Assembly (NCBI RefSeq): GCF_010731115.1
Contig: NZ_AP022616.1
Span: 4,154,001-4,218,000, forward strand
Length of the DNA: 64,000 nt
Direction of reading: 5' to 3'
Source of the DNA: Mycolicibacterium phocaicum
GTDB lineage: Bacteria; Actinomycetota; Actinomycetes; Mycobacteriales; Mycobacteriaceae
Shown: piece after piece, positions 8,301 through 16,503 of the stretch
Layout: the number at the start of each line of letters is the position of its first letter
Position numbering within the stretch: the stretch's first letter is position 1
Position numbers and translations under genes: made by a program
The notes under the pieces: model-generated
Told to the model about the DNA's origin: nothing
What the model saw: only the letters and a program-made list of their open reading frames with translations
Database searches by the model: none

Positions 8301-8612
8301 CTAGCCGCCCTTACACGAGATGTCCACCCACGCAACGGTCATCTTCGTCCGGTCGATGATGGCGCCCGCGGAATCGACGTTGTCGTTGCGCAGCCCCTCG
8401 ATGCCGAGGACCTTGCATCCGGAAAGGGGATACACGGCGGCGCCATTGAGCAGCACGGTGAACCCTTGCGCCTGAAGCGCATTGATGGTGTCTTGTGCGT
8501 TGCCGAAGCCGCCGGGACCACCTACGGCCTCGGCCGGCCCGGCCACCGCTGTCGCCGCCGCGATGAGGGCACCCACGGCAGCGCCGACGGCCGCCCGGCT
8601 GATTTTGGGCAT
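8301..8612 (-). CDS. Small secreted protein of unknown function
   Basis: A 103-residue protein with a typical Sec signal peptide (residues 1 to about 29, ending AEA). The mature part is about 75 residues and contains two cysteines (SGCKVLG and ISCKGG) that could form a disulfide outside the membrane. GGAGT lies 10 bases before the ATG. I do not recognise the family, though short secreted two-cysteine proteins of this kind are common in mycobacteria. It lies 30 bases downstream of a lipoprotein gene on the same strand and may be co-transcribed with it. Confidence 0.7.
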   Translation of the reverse strand: MPKISRAAVGAAVGALIAAATAVAGPAEAVGGPGGFGNAQDTINALQAQGFTVLLNGAAVYPLSGCKVLGIEGLRNDNVDSAGAIIDRTKMTVAWVDISCKGG

Positions 8613-8642
8613 GCGAGTACTCCGATTGTGCTGCAGGAGAAT

Positions 8643-9266
8643 TCAGGGCTGGACGAAGGGCTTCACGAAGGCGATCAGGTCGTCTTTGGGCGGCGGCACG
8701 TTGTACGTCTTGGTCTGCGTGTCGTCATCGAAAGACATGAACATCGGGCAGGTGGTGTCCGAATCGGACAACTCGGTGCTGCCGAGCTCTGTCCCGGTCG
8801 CGGCCGCCCGGACCGAGACGGCGTAGACGGTGGTCCGAAGGTCGACCTTGTTGGCGGTCGAGTGCCCGTTGTCCTGGTAGCCGGTGCATTCCTTGACGGA
8901 TTGCTCGGTTTTGGTTTCCACGCAGACCACGGTGTCGATGGCGGCATAGGTGTTGCGGTCCGCATCGAATTGCACCGTCCAGTCGGACGGCAACGTGCTG
9001 GTGTCCTCGACAAGGTCGTGGCCCAGCGGAGTGAAGAGAATCGTCTTGTGGGACTTGGTATCCGGGCGGTAGCTGGCGGCGCGTGATTGTGTTGCGCCCT
9101 GACACACGGCCATGAAGTCCGCGCTCGTCAGCTTCGCGGGCGCAGGCGGGGTGGTGGGATCGAGGGTGGACGTCGGCTTAGCGGAGTCGACACCGGAGCA
9201 GGCGCCGAGAAATGCGGTTCCCGCGACCACGATGGTGACGACGCACGCGCGATTGAGTTGGGGCAC
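8643..9266 (-). CDS. Putative lipoprotein
   Basis: Starting at the GTG at 9266, which has GGGGAAAG about 10 bases upstream, the protein has 207 residues and opens with a lipoprotein signal peptide whose lipobox is FLGAC near residue 22. A Thr/Pro-rich linker follows, then a domain of about 170 residues with several cysteines. An upstream in-frame ATG at 9314 would add 16 residues before the signal and fits less well. It resembles mycobacterial surface lipoproteins in layout, but no specific family is recognised. Confidence 0.75.
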   Translation of the reverse strand: MPQLNRACVVTIVVAGTAFLGACSGVDSAKPTSTLDPTTPPAPAKLTSADFMAVCQGATQSRAASYRPDTKSHKTILFTPLGHDLVEDTSTLPSDWTVQFDADRNTYAAIDTVVCVETKTEQSVKECTGYQDNGHSTANKVDLRTTVYAVSVRAAATGTELGSTELSDSDTTCPMFMSFDDDTQTKTYNVPPPKDDLIAFVKPFVQP

Positions 9267-9287
9267 TGCGGTTCTCTTTCCCCTCGA

Positions 9288-9355
9288 GACGAGTTGCCAT
9301 GGGCTGGCTGCCACTGACAGATAGGCAGCCGGGTTACAGCCCAGGGCAACTCGTC
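9288..9355. repeat. 68-bp imperfect hairpin between uppP and the lipoprotein gene
   Basis: Arms 9288-9306 and 9337-9355 (19 bases) pair with one mismatch, and an inner pair (about 9304-9312 with 9323-9331) extends the structure. It lies just past the uppP stop, so it may be a terminator for uppP, but it also sits close upstream of the lipoprotein start and could be an interspersed palindrome. Confidence 0.6.
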
Positions 9356-9379
9356 TTCAGGTGGGGAACGCGACCGCGC

Positions 9380-10276
9380 TCAGTGCAGCGTCAGCCAGGC
9401 CAAACTGCCCAGTCCGGCCACCACGCAGTAGATCGCGAATGGTGTCAGCGTGCGGGTCTCGAAGTACTTCACCAGGAATCGCACCGACAGGTACGCCGCG
9501 ACGAACGCGGCCGCACTGCCGGCCAGCACCTGTCCGCCGATACCGTCGCCGGCGGGTCCGAACAGCTCCGGAATCTTCAACGCCCCTGCGGCCAGGATCA
9601 CCGGCGTCGCCAACAGGAACGAGAACCGTGCGGCGTCCTCATGCGACAAACCGCGCAGCACGCCGGCGACCATGGTGGCGCCGGATCGGCTGATACCGGG
9701 CAGCAGCGCCAGAATCTGGGCCGCACCGATGCCCATGGCCTCCGGGATCGGGAGCCGGGCCAACCGCTCGTCGGAGTTGTTGAGGCCTTCCGAATGCACG
9801 GCGGCGGGCACGGCCGACGCGGTTCGATGCCGAAGCCGTTCGCCCGCAAAGAGAACGACGCCGTTGATCGCCAGGAACGCCGCGGCCGGGATCGGCTTGC
9901 CCAGCGTTGTGCGCAGTGCGTGGTCCAGCGCCAGCCCGGCGATGCCGACGGGGATGGTCGCCAGGATCAGCAGCCATGCCAGTCGCTCGGCGGACGTGGT
10001 GATCTTCCGGTTCTTGATCGACGACACCAGACCACCGGCGACTGCCACCCAGTCCCGCCAGAAGAACACCAGCAGTGCCACGGCCGTCGCGACGTGCACG
10101 GCGACCAGGAACGCGAGGTACGGCGACTTCTCGGCCGTCATGCTCAGATCCTGGGCCCACTGGCCGCCGGCGAGGGCCGGTACCAGGATCGAGTGGCCCA
10201 GGCTCGAGACCGGGAACAGCTCGGTGACACCCTGGAACGCACCGACCACAATCGCTTCGATGTAGTTGAGGCTCAA
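9380..10276 (-). CDS. uppP: Undecaprenyl-diphosphatase UppP (BacA)
   Basis: An integral membrane enzyme that dephosphorylates undecaprenyl/decaprenyl diphosphate so the lipid carrier can be reused for peptidoglycan and arabinogalactan synthesis. The two family signatures are present: GVTELFPVSSLGH at about residues 16-28 and PGISRSGATM near 195-204, with several hydrophobic segments between and after. At 298 residues it is slightly longer than the usual ~270-280. It is followed on the same strand by the lipoprotein and preceded by echA21, 12 bases away. Confidence 0.95.
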   Translation of the reverse strand: MSLNYIEAIVVGAFQGVTELFPVSSLGHSILVPALAGGQWAQDLSMTAEKSPYLAFLVAVHVATAVALLVFFWRDWVAVAGGLVSSIKNRKITTSAERLAWLLILATIPVGIAGLALDHALRTTLGKPIPAAAFLAINGVVLFAGERLRHRTASAVPAAVHSEGLNNSDERLARLPIPEAMGIGAAQILALLPGISRSGATMVAGVLRGLSHEDAARFSFLLATPVILAAGALKIPELFGPAGDGIGGQVLAGSAAAFVAAYLSVRFLVKYFETRTLTPFAIYCVVAGLGSLAWLTLH

Positions 10277-10288
10277 GGTGATCGGTTC

Positions 10289-11119
10289 CTACTCGCCCTT
10301 GAATTCCGGCGTGCGCTTCTCGAACATCGCGGTGATGCCTTCGCTCAGGTCCTTCGACGCGATGAACGCCGAGTTCCACGCCGCCACGTACCGCAGGCTG
10401 GCCGAAACCCGTTCCGTGCGTTGCTCATCCAGCACATCCTTGACACCGCGCACCGTCAGCGGCGGGTTGGCGGCGATTTCGCGGGCGGTCTCGTGCGCGG
10501 CAGCCAGCGACGCGTCGGCGTCGGCGTAGACGTCGTTCACCAGACCGATCTTCTCGGCGCGGGCAGCGTCGAAGTCCTTGCCCGTCAACGCCAATTCGCG
10601 CAGATGTCCGTCGTTGAGGATCAGCGGCAACCGGGCCAGCGAGCCCACATCGGCGACGATGGCGAGCTTGACCTCACGCACCGAGAACTTGGCGTCGGCG
10701 CTCGCGTAGCGGATGTCCACCGCCGAGATCAGATCGACGCCGCCGCCGATGCACCAGCCCTGGATGGAGGCGATGGTGGGGGTCCGGCAGTCGGCGACGG
10801 CGGTGATGGCCTGTTGCATGGCCCGCAGCGCGGTGTGGAAGTCGGCGCGCTCCTTGGCCAGCCCGCCCGCCAGTAGCGGGGCGAGCAGGCCGCCCATGGC
10901 GGGCAGGTCCAGTCCGTAGCTGAAGTTCTTGCCCGACCCGGTGAGCACGATGGCCCGCACGTCGGGGTCGGCGTCCAGGGCGGCGAAGGCCACCGGCAGT
11001 TCGGCCCAGAAGGCCGGGCCCATGGCGTTGCCCTTGCCGGGGCCGAGCAGTGTCACCTGCGCGACGTGATCTTTGGTCTCAATGGAGAGCGATTCGAAGC
11101 TTCCCGAGGTTTCACCCAT
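10289..11119 (-). CDS. echA21: Crotonase-family protein EchA21, dienoyl-CoA isomerase-like
   Basis: A 276-residue enoyl-CoA hydratase/isomerase. The CoA-binding and oxyanion segments are FSYGLDL and IQGWCIGGGVDL. The region FSVREVKLAIVADVGSLARLP carries the Glu and Asp arrangement seen in delta3,5-delta2,4-dienoyl-CoA isomerases (ECH1 type) rather than the two Glu of simple hydratases, so isomerisation of dienoyl-CoAs in beta-oxidation of unsaturated acids is the better guess. Gene order with the next two genes equals M. tuberculosis Rv3774-Rv3773c-Rv3772, which supports the symbol. Confidence 0.88.
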   Translation of the reverse strand: MGETSGSFESLSIETKDHVAQVTLLGPGKGNAMGPAFWAELPVAFAALDADPDVRAIVLTGSGKNFSYGLDLPAMGGLLAPLLAGGLAKERADFHTALRAMQQAITAVADCRTPTIASIQGWCIGGGVDLISAVDIRYASADAKFSVREVKLAIVADVGSLARLPLILNDGHLRELALTGKDFDAARAEKIGLVNDVYADADASLAAAHETAREIAANPPLTVRGVKDVLDEQRTERVSASLRYVAAWNSAFIASKDLSEGITAMFEKRTPEFKGE

Positions 11120-11162
11120 GATCGGCAGGCTAGCCGGTCAACCTGGGCGTAGCGTCTCGCCC

Positions 11163-11717
11163 ATGACGATTCCGTCCGATGTGATCGAGGCCGGCGAGGC
11201 CAGTCTGGACGTGCTCGAGCGGGTGTTGGCCGGTCTCGGGCCTGACGATGCGACACGGCAGACACCGTGCACCGAGTTCGATGTGGCGGCCCTCACCGAC
11301 CACTTGATGAACTCGATCACCGTCATCGGCGGGATCGCCGGCGCGCAGCTGCCCGAGCGGGACGCCAGCGCCCCGATCATCGACCAGGTGAGCGCTGCGG
11401 CGCGGCCCGCACTGGCGGCGTGGCGCAGCAGGGGGCTGGAGGGCACCGTCGCGGCGGGGCCGGGTGAGATGCCCGCCGCCATGATCGCCGGCATCCTGCC
11501 GCTCGAATTCCTGGTCCATGCCTGGGACTACGCCACCGCCGTCGGCCGCGAAGTGGACGCCCCGGACGACCTGGCCGAGTACGTGCTGGGGTTGACCCGA
11601 GCGGCGATCAGCCCCGCGGCGCGCGCGGCCGTCGGGTTCGACGATCCCGTCGAGGTACCGGCCGACGCGAGTGCACTGGATCAGCTGATCGGCTTCACCG
11701 GCCGCCGCGCCACCTGA
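11163..11717 (+). CDS. TIGR03086-family metal-binding protein (DinB/MDMPI-like fold)
   Basis: A 184-residue protein of the mycothiol-dependent maleylpyruvate isomerase-like group. The N-terminal helix pair contains DHLMNSI and the middle contains EFLVHAWDYATAVG, where His residues typical of the metal site are found. It corresponds in position to M. tuberculosis Rv3773c. The ATG at 11163 is chosen because upstream in-frame starts would run into the divergent echA21 promoter. Its 3' end overlaps the convergent hisC2 gene by 23 bases. Confidence 0.82.
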   Translation: MTIPSDVIEAGEASLDVLERVLAGLGPDDATRQTPCTEFDVAALTDHLMNSITVIGGIAGAQLPERDASAPIIDQVSAAARPALAAWRSRGLEGTVAAGPGEMPAAMIAGILPLEFLVHAWDYATAVGREVDAPDDLAEYVLGLTRAAISPAARAAVGFDDPVEVPADASALDQLIGFTGRRAT

Positions 11718-12753
11718 TCGCGAAGTCGAGGAACAGGTCGTTCTCGTGCGGCACCGTGACGGTGACGCGCACGCCCTCGCCGCCGTAGGGCCGCACCAGC
11801 AGCTTGTTGTCGGCGGCGGCGTCGACGAAGTCGGCGGTGTCTTCCGGGCTCAGGGGCAGCCAGACGAAGTTGGCCTGTGAATCGGGCAGCTCGAAGCCGG
11901 CGTCGCGCAGGGCGGCGCTGACCCGGGCCCGCTCGGCCACCACCGCGTCGGTACGCGCCAGCAGTTCGTCGGCGGCGTCCAGGCAGGCGATGGCCGCGGC
12001 CTGGCTGACGCTGGTCGCCGTGAACGGCACGTACACCTTGCCCAGGGCCGTGACGATGTCCTCGTGGGCGACGGCGTAGCCGATGCGCAGTCCGGCCAGC
12101 CCGTACGCCTTGGAGAAGGTGCGGAGGACGACGACATTCGGGTGCTTGCGCACCAGCGCCAGGCTGTCCGGCAGCAGGCCGTCGCGGATGTACTCCACGT
12201 AGGCCTCGTCGAGAACGACGAGAATGTGCGGCGGGACCTTGGCGACGAACTCGGCCAGTTTCACCGGGTCGACGACTGTCGAGGTGGGGTTGTTGGGGTT
12301 GCAGACGAAGATCAGTCGCGTGCGGTCGGTGATCGCGGCCAGCATGGCGTCCAGATCATGCGTGTGATCCGCCAGCGGGACGGGCACCGGCGTCGCCCCG
12401 GCGGTGCGGACCTGCAGGGGGTAGATCTCGAAGCTGCGCCACGCGAACAGCACCTCATCGCCGACCGAGGCGGTGATCTGGATGAGCTGCTGGCACAGGC
12501 TCACCGACCCGCAGCCGACCGAAATCTGGTTGGCCGCGAACCCGACATGGGCCGCCAGCCGTTCCCGCAGCGCGGCGTAGCCGTTGTCCGGGTAGCGGTT
12601 GATGTTGTCCATCGCTTTGACGATGGCGTCCCGGACGCTGGGCAGCGGTCCGTCGACCGTCTCGTTGCTGGCGATCTTGATGGCGCCGGGCACCGTACGG
12701 CCGGGGGTGTAGGCAGGCAGGGCGTCCATTTCGGGGCGCAGACGGGCGGTCAC
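11695..12753 (-). CDS. hisC2: Histidinol-phosphate / aromatic amino acid aminotransferase
   Basis: A fold-type I PLP aminotransferase of 352 residues. The PLP lysine lies in RTFSKAYGLAGLRIGYA, with the upstream CNPNNPT and VVLDEAYVEY motifs of HisC-type enzymes. M. tuberculosis Rv3772 (hisC2, also called pat) matches in length and position and acts on phenylpyruvate and related keto acids. The GTG at 12753 gives VTARLRPEMDALPAY as N-terminus; an upstream ATG at 12855 would add 34 residues that look unlike the family. Confidence 0.9.
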   Translation of the reverse strand: MTARLRPEMDALPAYTPGRTVPGAIKIASNETVDGPLPSVRDAIVKAMDNINRYPDNGYAALRERLAAHVGFAANQISVGCGSVSLCQQLIQITASVGDEVLFAWRSFEIYPLQVRTAGATPVPVPLADHTHDLDAMLAAITDRTRLIFVCNPNNPTSTVVDPVKLAEFVAKVPPHILVVLDEAYVEYIRDGLLPDSLALVRKHPNVVVLRTFSKAYGLAGLRIGYAVAHEDIVTALGKVYVPFTATSVSQAAAIACLDAADELLARTDAVVAERARVSAALRDAGFELPDSQANFVWLPLSPEDTADFVDAAADNKLLVRPYGGEGVRVTVTVPHENDLFLDFAIRWRGGR

Positions 12754-12880
12754 CCGGGACAGTCTAGGTGTCCGGCGAATGTGGCCCTGGCGTCGCGCTT
12801 TGCCATTGACGGCCTTGACTGTGTACCGTATGCCCTCGGCGGTTCCGGGGTGCAAGAGTCCGGTACCCTCGGATCGTTCA

Positions 12881-12972
12881 GGAGGCGTGCCAGAGCGGCC
12901 GAATGGGACTCACTGCTAATGAGTTGTCCCCCTTACAGGGGACCGGAGGTTCAAATCCTCTCGCCTCCGCCA
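12881..12972 (+). tRNA. tRNA-Ser(GCT)
   Basis: Acceptor arms GGAGGCG and CGCCTCC pair, the anticodon loop CTGCTAA sits on the ACTCA/TGAGT stem giving anticodon GCT, and a long variable arm (GTCCCCCTTACAGGGGAC region) marks a class II tRNA. The T arm reads GGTTCAAATCC. CCA is encoded at 12970-12972. Confidence 0.97.
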
Positions 12973-12995
12973 CATAACTGAATAGTTGTACCCGA

Positions 12996-13068
12996 GCGCC
13001 CGTAGCTCAACGGATAGAGCATCTGACTACGGATCAGAAGGTTAGGGGTTCGAATCCCTTCGGGCGCA
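12996..13068 (+). tRNA. tRNA-Arg(ACG)
   Basis: 73 nucleotides with acceptor GCGCCCG/CGGGCGC, anticodon loop CTACGGA on the TCTGA/TCAGA stem giving anticodon ACG, and T loop GGTTCGAATCC. No complete CCA is encoded. It lies 23 bases after tRNA-Ser(GCT), probably in the same transcript. Confidence 0.97.
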
Positions 13069-13074
13069 CAACAT

Positions 13075-13108
13075 CTACAGGCCAGAAGCTTTTGCTTCTG
13101 GCCTGTAG
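13075..13108 (+). terminator. Strong hairpin after the tRNA pair
   Basis: A perfect 15-bp stem (13075-13089 with 13094-13108) closes a TTTT loop directly behind tRNA-Arg. It lacks a long T tail but is positioned to end the tRNA transcript. Confidence 0.85.
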
Positions 13109-13135
13109 TCATTTCTGGGGTCGATACGCGTCCCC

Positions 13136-13459
13136 TCAACGCGTTCCGAGGGCGCCGTTGATCGTCCGCATGACCGCCAGTTCGAGTTCCGCGCGGGACG
13201 CCGGCCGACCGATGGTGGTGTGCGTGAAGAACATTCCGACGATGAGATGAAGGATGGCCTGCGCGTCACCATCCGGATCCGGCGATGACACGTAACCGAA
13301 CCGGCAGCCGTGCACAATGGCGTCCCGCAGCGGCTTCAGCAGTTTGTCGGGCGGCATGCGCCGCGTCGAGGCAAGGTCCGCCTGCCCGTTGGTGCAGAGC
13401 CAGTCGATGATCGCGGCCGCGGACGCCTGGATGCGTTCCCTCGGGCACTGCTGAGACAT
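13136..13459 (-). CDS. Small protein resembling a TetR ligand-binding domain without HTH
   Basis: 107 residues, mostly helical, whose middle and end (ILHLIVGMFFTHTTIGRPASRAELE) resemble the C-terminal dimerisation domain of TetR regulators. No DNA-binding HTH precedes it; the ATG at 13459 starts only 6 bases after the stop of the dehydrogenase gene, so the gene never had room for one here. It is probably co-transcribed with the dehydrogenase. It may be a remnant, or a dimerisation partner for a complete TetR such as the one at 15139. Moderate confidence as a real gene. Confidence 0.6.
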   Translation of the reverse strand: MSQQCPRERIQASAAAIIDWLCTNGQADLASTRRMPPDKLLKPLRDAIVHGCRFGYVSSPDPDGDAQAILHLIVGMFFTHTTIGRPASRAELELAVMRTINGALGTR

Positions 13460-13465
13460 GCGCGG

Positions 13466-15043
13466 CTACCGACGCGGCAGAAGTACGGCTTTGACGACGT
13501 CGCCGCGTTGCGTCGCCGCGATGGCGTCGTTGATCTCGTCGAGCCCGAACGTGGTGATCAAGCGGTCGACGGGTAGCGCACCGCTGCGGTACAGGTCGAT
13601 GAGCGCCGGGATGAAGCGGCGCGGCACCGCCTGGCCTTCGACGACACCGCAGAGCGTCTGGCCCTTGCCGACGAGCTTCGCGAGGTCGACCTGGATCGGC
13701 GTACTCAGTCCCTGCAAGCCGACGACGGCACACACGCCAGGGGAGGCCAGGCTGGCGATGGCGGCACGCGCAACCTCGGGCTTGCCGATGCAGTCGATGG
13801 CGTAGTCGACTCCGGGTCGTATGGCGCTGCTGACAAAGGCGGGATCGACGGCGTCGGTGGCGCCCAACGCCACCGCGAGTTCGCGCCGTTGCGGTTTCGG
13901 GTCCACAGCGATGATCCGTTCGCAGCCCGCCACTTTCGCGGCCATGATGGCCGAAAGTCCCACCGAGCCCGCGGCGAAAATCGCGATCGACGACCCCGGC
14001 TCGGGGCGTAGCGCGTTGAGTACCGTGCCCGCGCCGGTCTGCACGCCGCAGCCCAGGGGGGCGAGCACCTCGAACGGGATGTCCTTCGGAACGGGCACCA
14101 CGGTGTGGGCGACGGCGAGAGCGTATGTGGCGAAAGAGGATTGGCCGCAGAAGCGGGCGTGCACCGGGGTGGCACCGATCCGCATGCCGCCGCTCCCGTC
14201 GAGCCGGGCGCCGGTGAGGTTGAGCATGTTGGACCGCGAGCAGTAGGCCATCCGGTCGCGCTTGCAGTTGGTGCATTCCCCGCACCACGCGTAGCTGAGC
14301 ACGACGTGATCGCCGGGCTGGAGGTCCGTCACGTCGGCCCCGACGGCTTCGACGACGCCGGCACCTTCATGGCCGAGAACCATCGGAAGTTGTTGGGGCT
14401 GAGCCATTCCGGCGATCACAAGGTCGCTGTGGCAGATGCCGACGGCCTCGATGCGCACGAGAACCTCGTTGGCGCGGGGACTTTCGAGCTCGACCTGGGT
14501 GACCTCGAAGGGTTGGCCCGGTGCGCGCAGGACTGCCGCATCGGCGGTGCGGGGCGGTTCACACGAGACGAACTCGGGATCGCGCGGCCGCTCCGAGGTG
14601 TCCATCCGCCTCAGATAGAAATAGCCGGCGCGGCTCTGCCCTGGCGCTTCCATCGCCCCGATGAGGATGGTGTCGGAGATCTTCCGGAAGTGATCCGCCA
14701 TCGGCAGGTCGTGGTAGGTCATGGTGGCGGTCGCGCTGCCGCGGTAGTCCTTCAGCCGAAGGCTCGCGCCGCCGAAGATCGGGTTCACGAAGCGGCGGCC
14801 CGCGTCGTCGAAGCAGACGATCGGTGCGACGTCATCGGCGGCGCCGAACGACTTGCCGGCCCATTTGATCGCCTCCAGCTGCGCTTCGGCGGGGTGGCCC
14901 AGACCGAACACGCCGCCCGCCCATTCGCCGAGCACGTCGTCGACGCGGACGGGGGCCGCGTCGGCGTACAGCGCGTCGAGCTGGTCGAGGGTCGGGGCGG
15001 GGCCGCCCTTGATCAGGTCCTGGAATCTGTCGGTGAGGTTCAT
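13466..15043 (-). CDS. Zinc-dependent alcohol dehydrogenase with N-terminal GXWXG/DUF4334 domain
   Basis: A 525-residue fusion. Residues 1 to about 155 form a GXWXG plus DUF4334 unit (DDVLGEWAGGVFGLGHP, then IKWAGKSF...NPIFGGASLRL...TMTYHDLPMADHF). Residues ~165-525 are a complete medium-chain dehydrogenase: catalytic zinc region GICHSDL and GHEGAGVVEAVG, structural zinc cysteines in CGECTNCKRDRMAYC, and a Rossmann segment FAAGSVGLSA. GXWXG/DUF4334 proteins are normally free-standing and of unclear function. The reaction is probably NAD(P)-linked oxidation of a primary or aryl alcohol. It is divergent from the TetR gene at 15139 with an operator-like palindrome between. Confidence 0.85.
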   Translation of the reverse strand: MNLTDRFQDLIKGGPAPTLDQLDALYADAAPVRVDDVLGEWAGGVFGLGHPAEAQLEAIKWAGKSFGAADDVAPIVCFDDAGRRFVNPIFGGASLRLKDYRGSATATMTYHDLPMADHFRKISDTILIGAMEAPGQSRAGYFYLRRMDTSERPRDPEFVSCEPPRTADAAVLRAPGQPFEVTQVELESPRANEVLVRIEAVGICHSDLVIAGMAQPQQLPMVLGHEGAGVVEAVGADVTDLQPGDHVVLSYAWCGECTNCKRDRMAYCSRSNMLNLTGARLDGSGGMRIGATPVHARFCGQSSFATYALAVAHTVVPVPKDIPFEVLAPLGCGVQTGAGTVLNALRPEPGSSIAIFAAGSVGLSAIMAAKVAGCERIIAVDPKPQRRELAVALGATDAVDPAFVSSAIRPGVDYAIDCIGKPEVARAAIASLASPGVCAVVGLQGLSTPIQVDLAKLVGKGQTLCGVVEGQAVPRRFIPALIDLYRSGALPVDRLITTFGLDEINDAIAATQRGDVVKAVLLPRR

Positions 15044-15093
15044 CGGCGCCCTTTCTTGACGTGCTGGGGGTTGTGGCCGGATCGGGCCGAAGT

Positions 15094-15111
15094 AGGAACA
15101 ATAGTGTTCCT
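15094..15111. promoter_or_regulatory. Palindrome in the dehydrogenase/TetR divergent promoter
   Basis: AGGAACA and TGTTCCT flank ATAG; a further TGGAACA follows. It sits 28 bases before the TetR start and about 50 before the dehydrogenase start, the usual place for an autoregulatory TetR operator. Confidence 0.65.
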
Positions 15112-15138
15112 GGAACAGGGTTGTGTCAAGATTGGGTT

Positions 15139-15765
15139 ATGTCGACCGTCACGCGGCCCTTCCGAGGTGTGAACGCCGATCAGCGCGTGCTGGACCGCCG
15201 GAATCGCCTGATCGCGGCGGGGCTGGACGAAGTGGCGGAGGTTGGCGTCGCCGGGTTGCGGATGAACACCGTCTGCCGGCGGGCGCGGCTCAGCCAGCGG
15301 TACTTCTACGAGCATTTCGCGAACCGTGACGAGCTGCTCGCCGCCCTGTTCGACGACGTGATGCGGGACGTTTTCACGCAGACGGTGGCGGCCGTCGATG
15401 CCTGCGGGCCCGGCATCGTCGAGCGGGCGAGCGCCGCGCTGGCCGTGTTCTACGACGTCATCATCAGCGATGTGCCCAGGGCTCGGTTGTACGCCGAATC
15501 CGCGGGCGTCGCGGCCGTCGCGGCGCGGAAGCGGGTGGCGACCGACCAGTACGTCGCGTTCGTGACCGAACAGGTGGCCGCCGTCGTCGGCCCCATGGAC
15601 GACCGGACGACCGGTCGTCTGGCCATGGCGACGCGGGTGCTCGTCGGCGGCCAGGTGGACGCCGCCGTCGCGCTCGCCGCCGGCGACGTCGTCATTTCCC
15701 GCGCGGACTACATCGCGCTGTGCGCGCGCATGCTCAGCGACGCCATCGCGGCCGCGGCCGGCTGA
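15139..15765 (+). CDS. TetR-family regulator, divergent from the alcohol dehydrogenase
   Basis: 208 residues. The N-terminal HTH is VAGLRMNTVCRRARLSQRYFYEHFANRDELLAALF, typical of TetR. The C-terminal domain is helical with no recognised ligand signature. The ATG at 15139 (MSTVTRPFRG) is preferred over an upstream in-frame ATG at 15061 because the latter would place the coding region across the operator palindrome. It probably represses the divergent dehydrogenase. Its stop is one base from the stop of the convergent TetR gene at 15767. Confidence 0.85.
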   Translation: MSTVTRPFRGVNADQRVLDRRNRLIAAGLDEVAEVGVAGLRMNTVCRRARLSQRYFYEHFANRDELLAALFDDVMRDVFTQTVAAVDACGPGIVERASAALAVFYDVIISDVPRARLYAESAGVAAVAARKRVATDQYVAFVTEQVAAVVGPMDDRTTGRLAMATRVLVGGQVDAAVALAAGDVVISRADYIALCARMLSDAIAAAAG

Positions 15766-15766
15766 C

Positions 15767-16405
15767 TCAGCGCGCCCGCTTCGTGGGGGCGTAGGACTCC
15801 AGGTAGGCCGTACTCATCCGCCGCACCTCGTCGATGACGGCCTCGTCGCCCGTCGGCGACTGCCGGAACGCGACGTCGAGGAGTCGGTTGCCGGCTTCGA
15901 AGGTCAGCAGCACCACCAGGACCGGCGTATCCGGATGCAGCAGCTCGCGTTCGATGAGGTACCGCCAGAACTGCTCGGCCCAGGTTTCGTCGGCGGCGCG
16001 TGCCGACTCTCCGACGACCGTCGTGCGCTCGACGAACCACAGCGCGATCAGGCTGCGGTGCTCACGGAAGTAGTCGACCATGGTGTCGATCAGCACGTTG
16101 ATGGCGCCGCGTAGCGTGCGGGCGCGGCTGCGCTCGAGCGCAGCCGTCAGGATGCCGTCGATCGCGGCGATATGCCGTTGCACCAGTTCGGCTTCGAGCT
16201 GATGGCGGTCGGCGAAGTAGTGGTAGACCGACGCGGTCGGGATGCCGGCCAGTTCGCCGACGGCCTTGAGTGTGGCGGCCGCGTAGCCCTGCTCGCTCAG
16301 CAGCGTTTCGGCCGCGTCGAGAAGCGCCTGAGTCCGTTCGACGCCGCGGCGTTGGACTGCCGCGGGACGGGACCGGCCGGCGCTTGAAGGCGGAGTACTG
16401 GGCAT
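15767..16405 (-). CDS. TetR-family regulator (paralogue of 21115-21735)
   Basis: 212 residues. HTH: YAAATLKAVGELAGIPTASVYHYFADRHQLEAELV. The first 70 residues are nearly the same as those of the TetR at 21115-21735 (shared AVQRRG-ERTQA, GYAAATLKA-GE-AGIPTAS-YHYFADR), so the two should recognise the same site. It is divergent from the amine oxidase gene and the intergenic gap contains one copy of the shared motif. Together the two paralogues bracket the amine oxidase to cyclase block. Confidence 0.88.
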   Translation of the reverse strand: MPSTPPSSAGRSRPAAVQRRGVERTQALLDAAETLLSEQGYAAATLKAVGELAGIPTASVYHYFADRHQLEAELVQRHIAAIDGILTAALERSRARTLRGAINVLIDTMVDYFREHRSLIALWFVERTTVVGESARAADETWAEQFWRYLIERELLHPDTPVLVVLLTFEAGNRLLDVAFRQSPTGDEAVIDEVRRMSTAYLESYAPTKRAR

Positions 16406-16460
16406 CGTTCGAGAGCTTAGCCACTTTCATTGACGCGCTCCGGAGTGCTACCTAAACTCG

Positions 16461-16480
16461 AATACGAATCGAAATCGGTT
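16461..16480. promoter_or_regulatory. Shared operator-like motif, copy 1
   Basis: AATACGAATCGAAATCGGTT, 24 bases before the amine oxidase ATG and 56 from the divergent TetR start. The core CGAATCGNNATCG recurs at 19856-19875 and, inverted, at 21726-21745. Confidence 0.65.
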
Positions 16481-16503
16481 TTGACTTTGGAAGTGAGGGA
16501 CCC

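Noticed and set aside
9299..10876. 525-codon plus-strand frame opposite uppP and echA21
   Set aside because: Both antisense genes carry clear family motifs; this frame is Arg/Gln/Gly-rich with no domain.
13075..13108. Attachment site or IS end after tRNA-Arg
   Set aside because: The perfect palindrome has no direct repeat elsewhere in the window and no integrase nearby; best read as a terminator.
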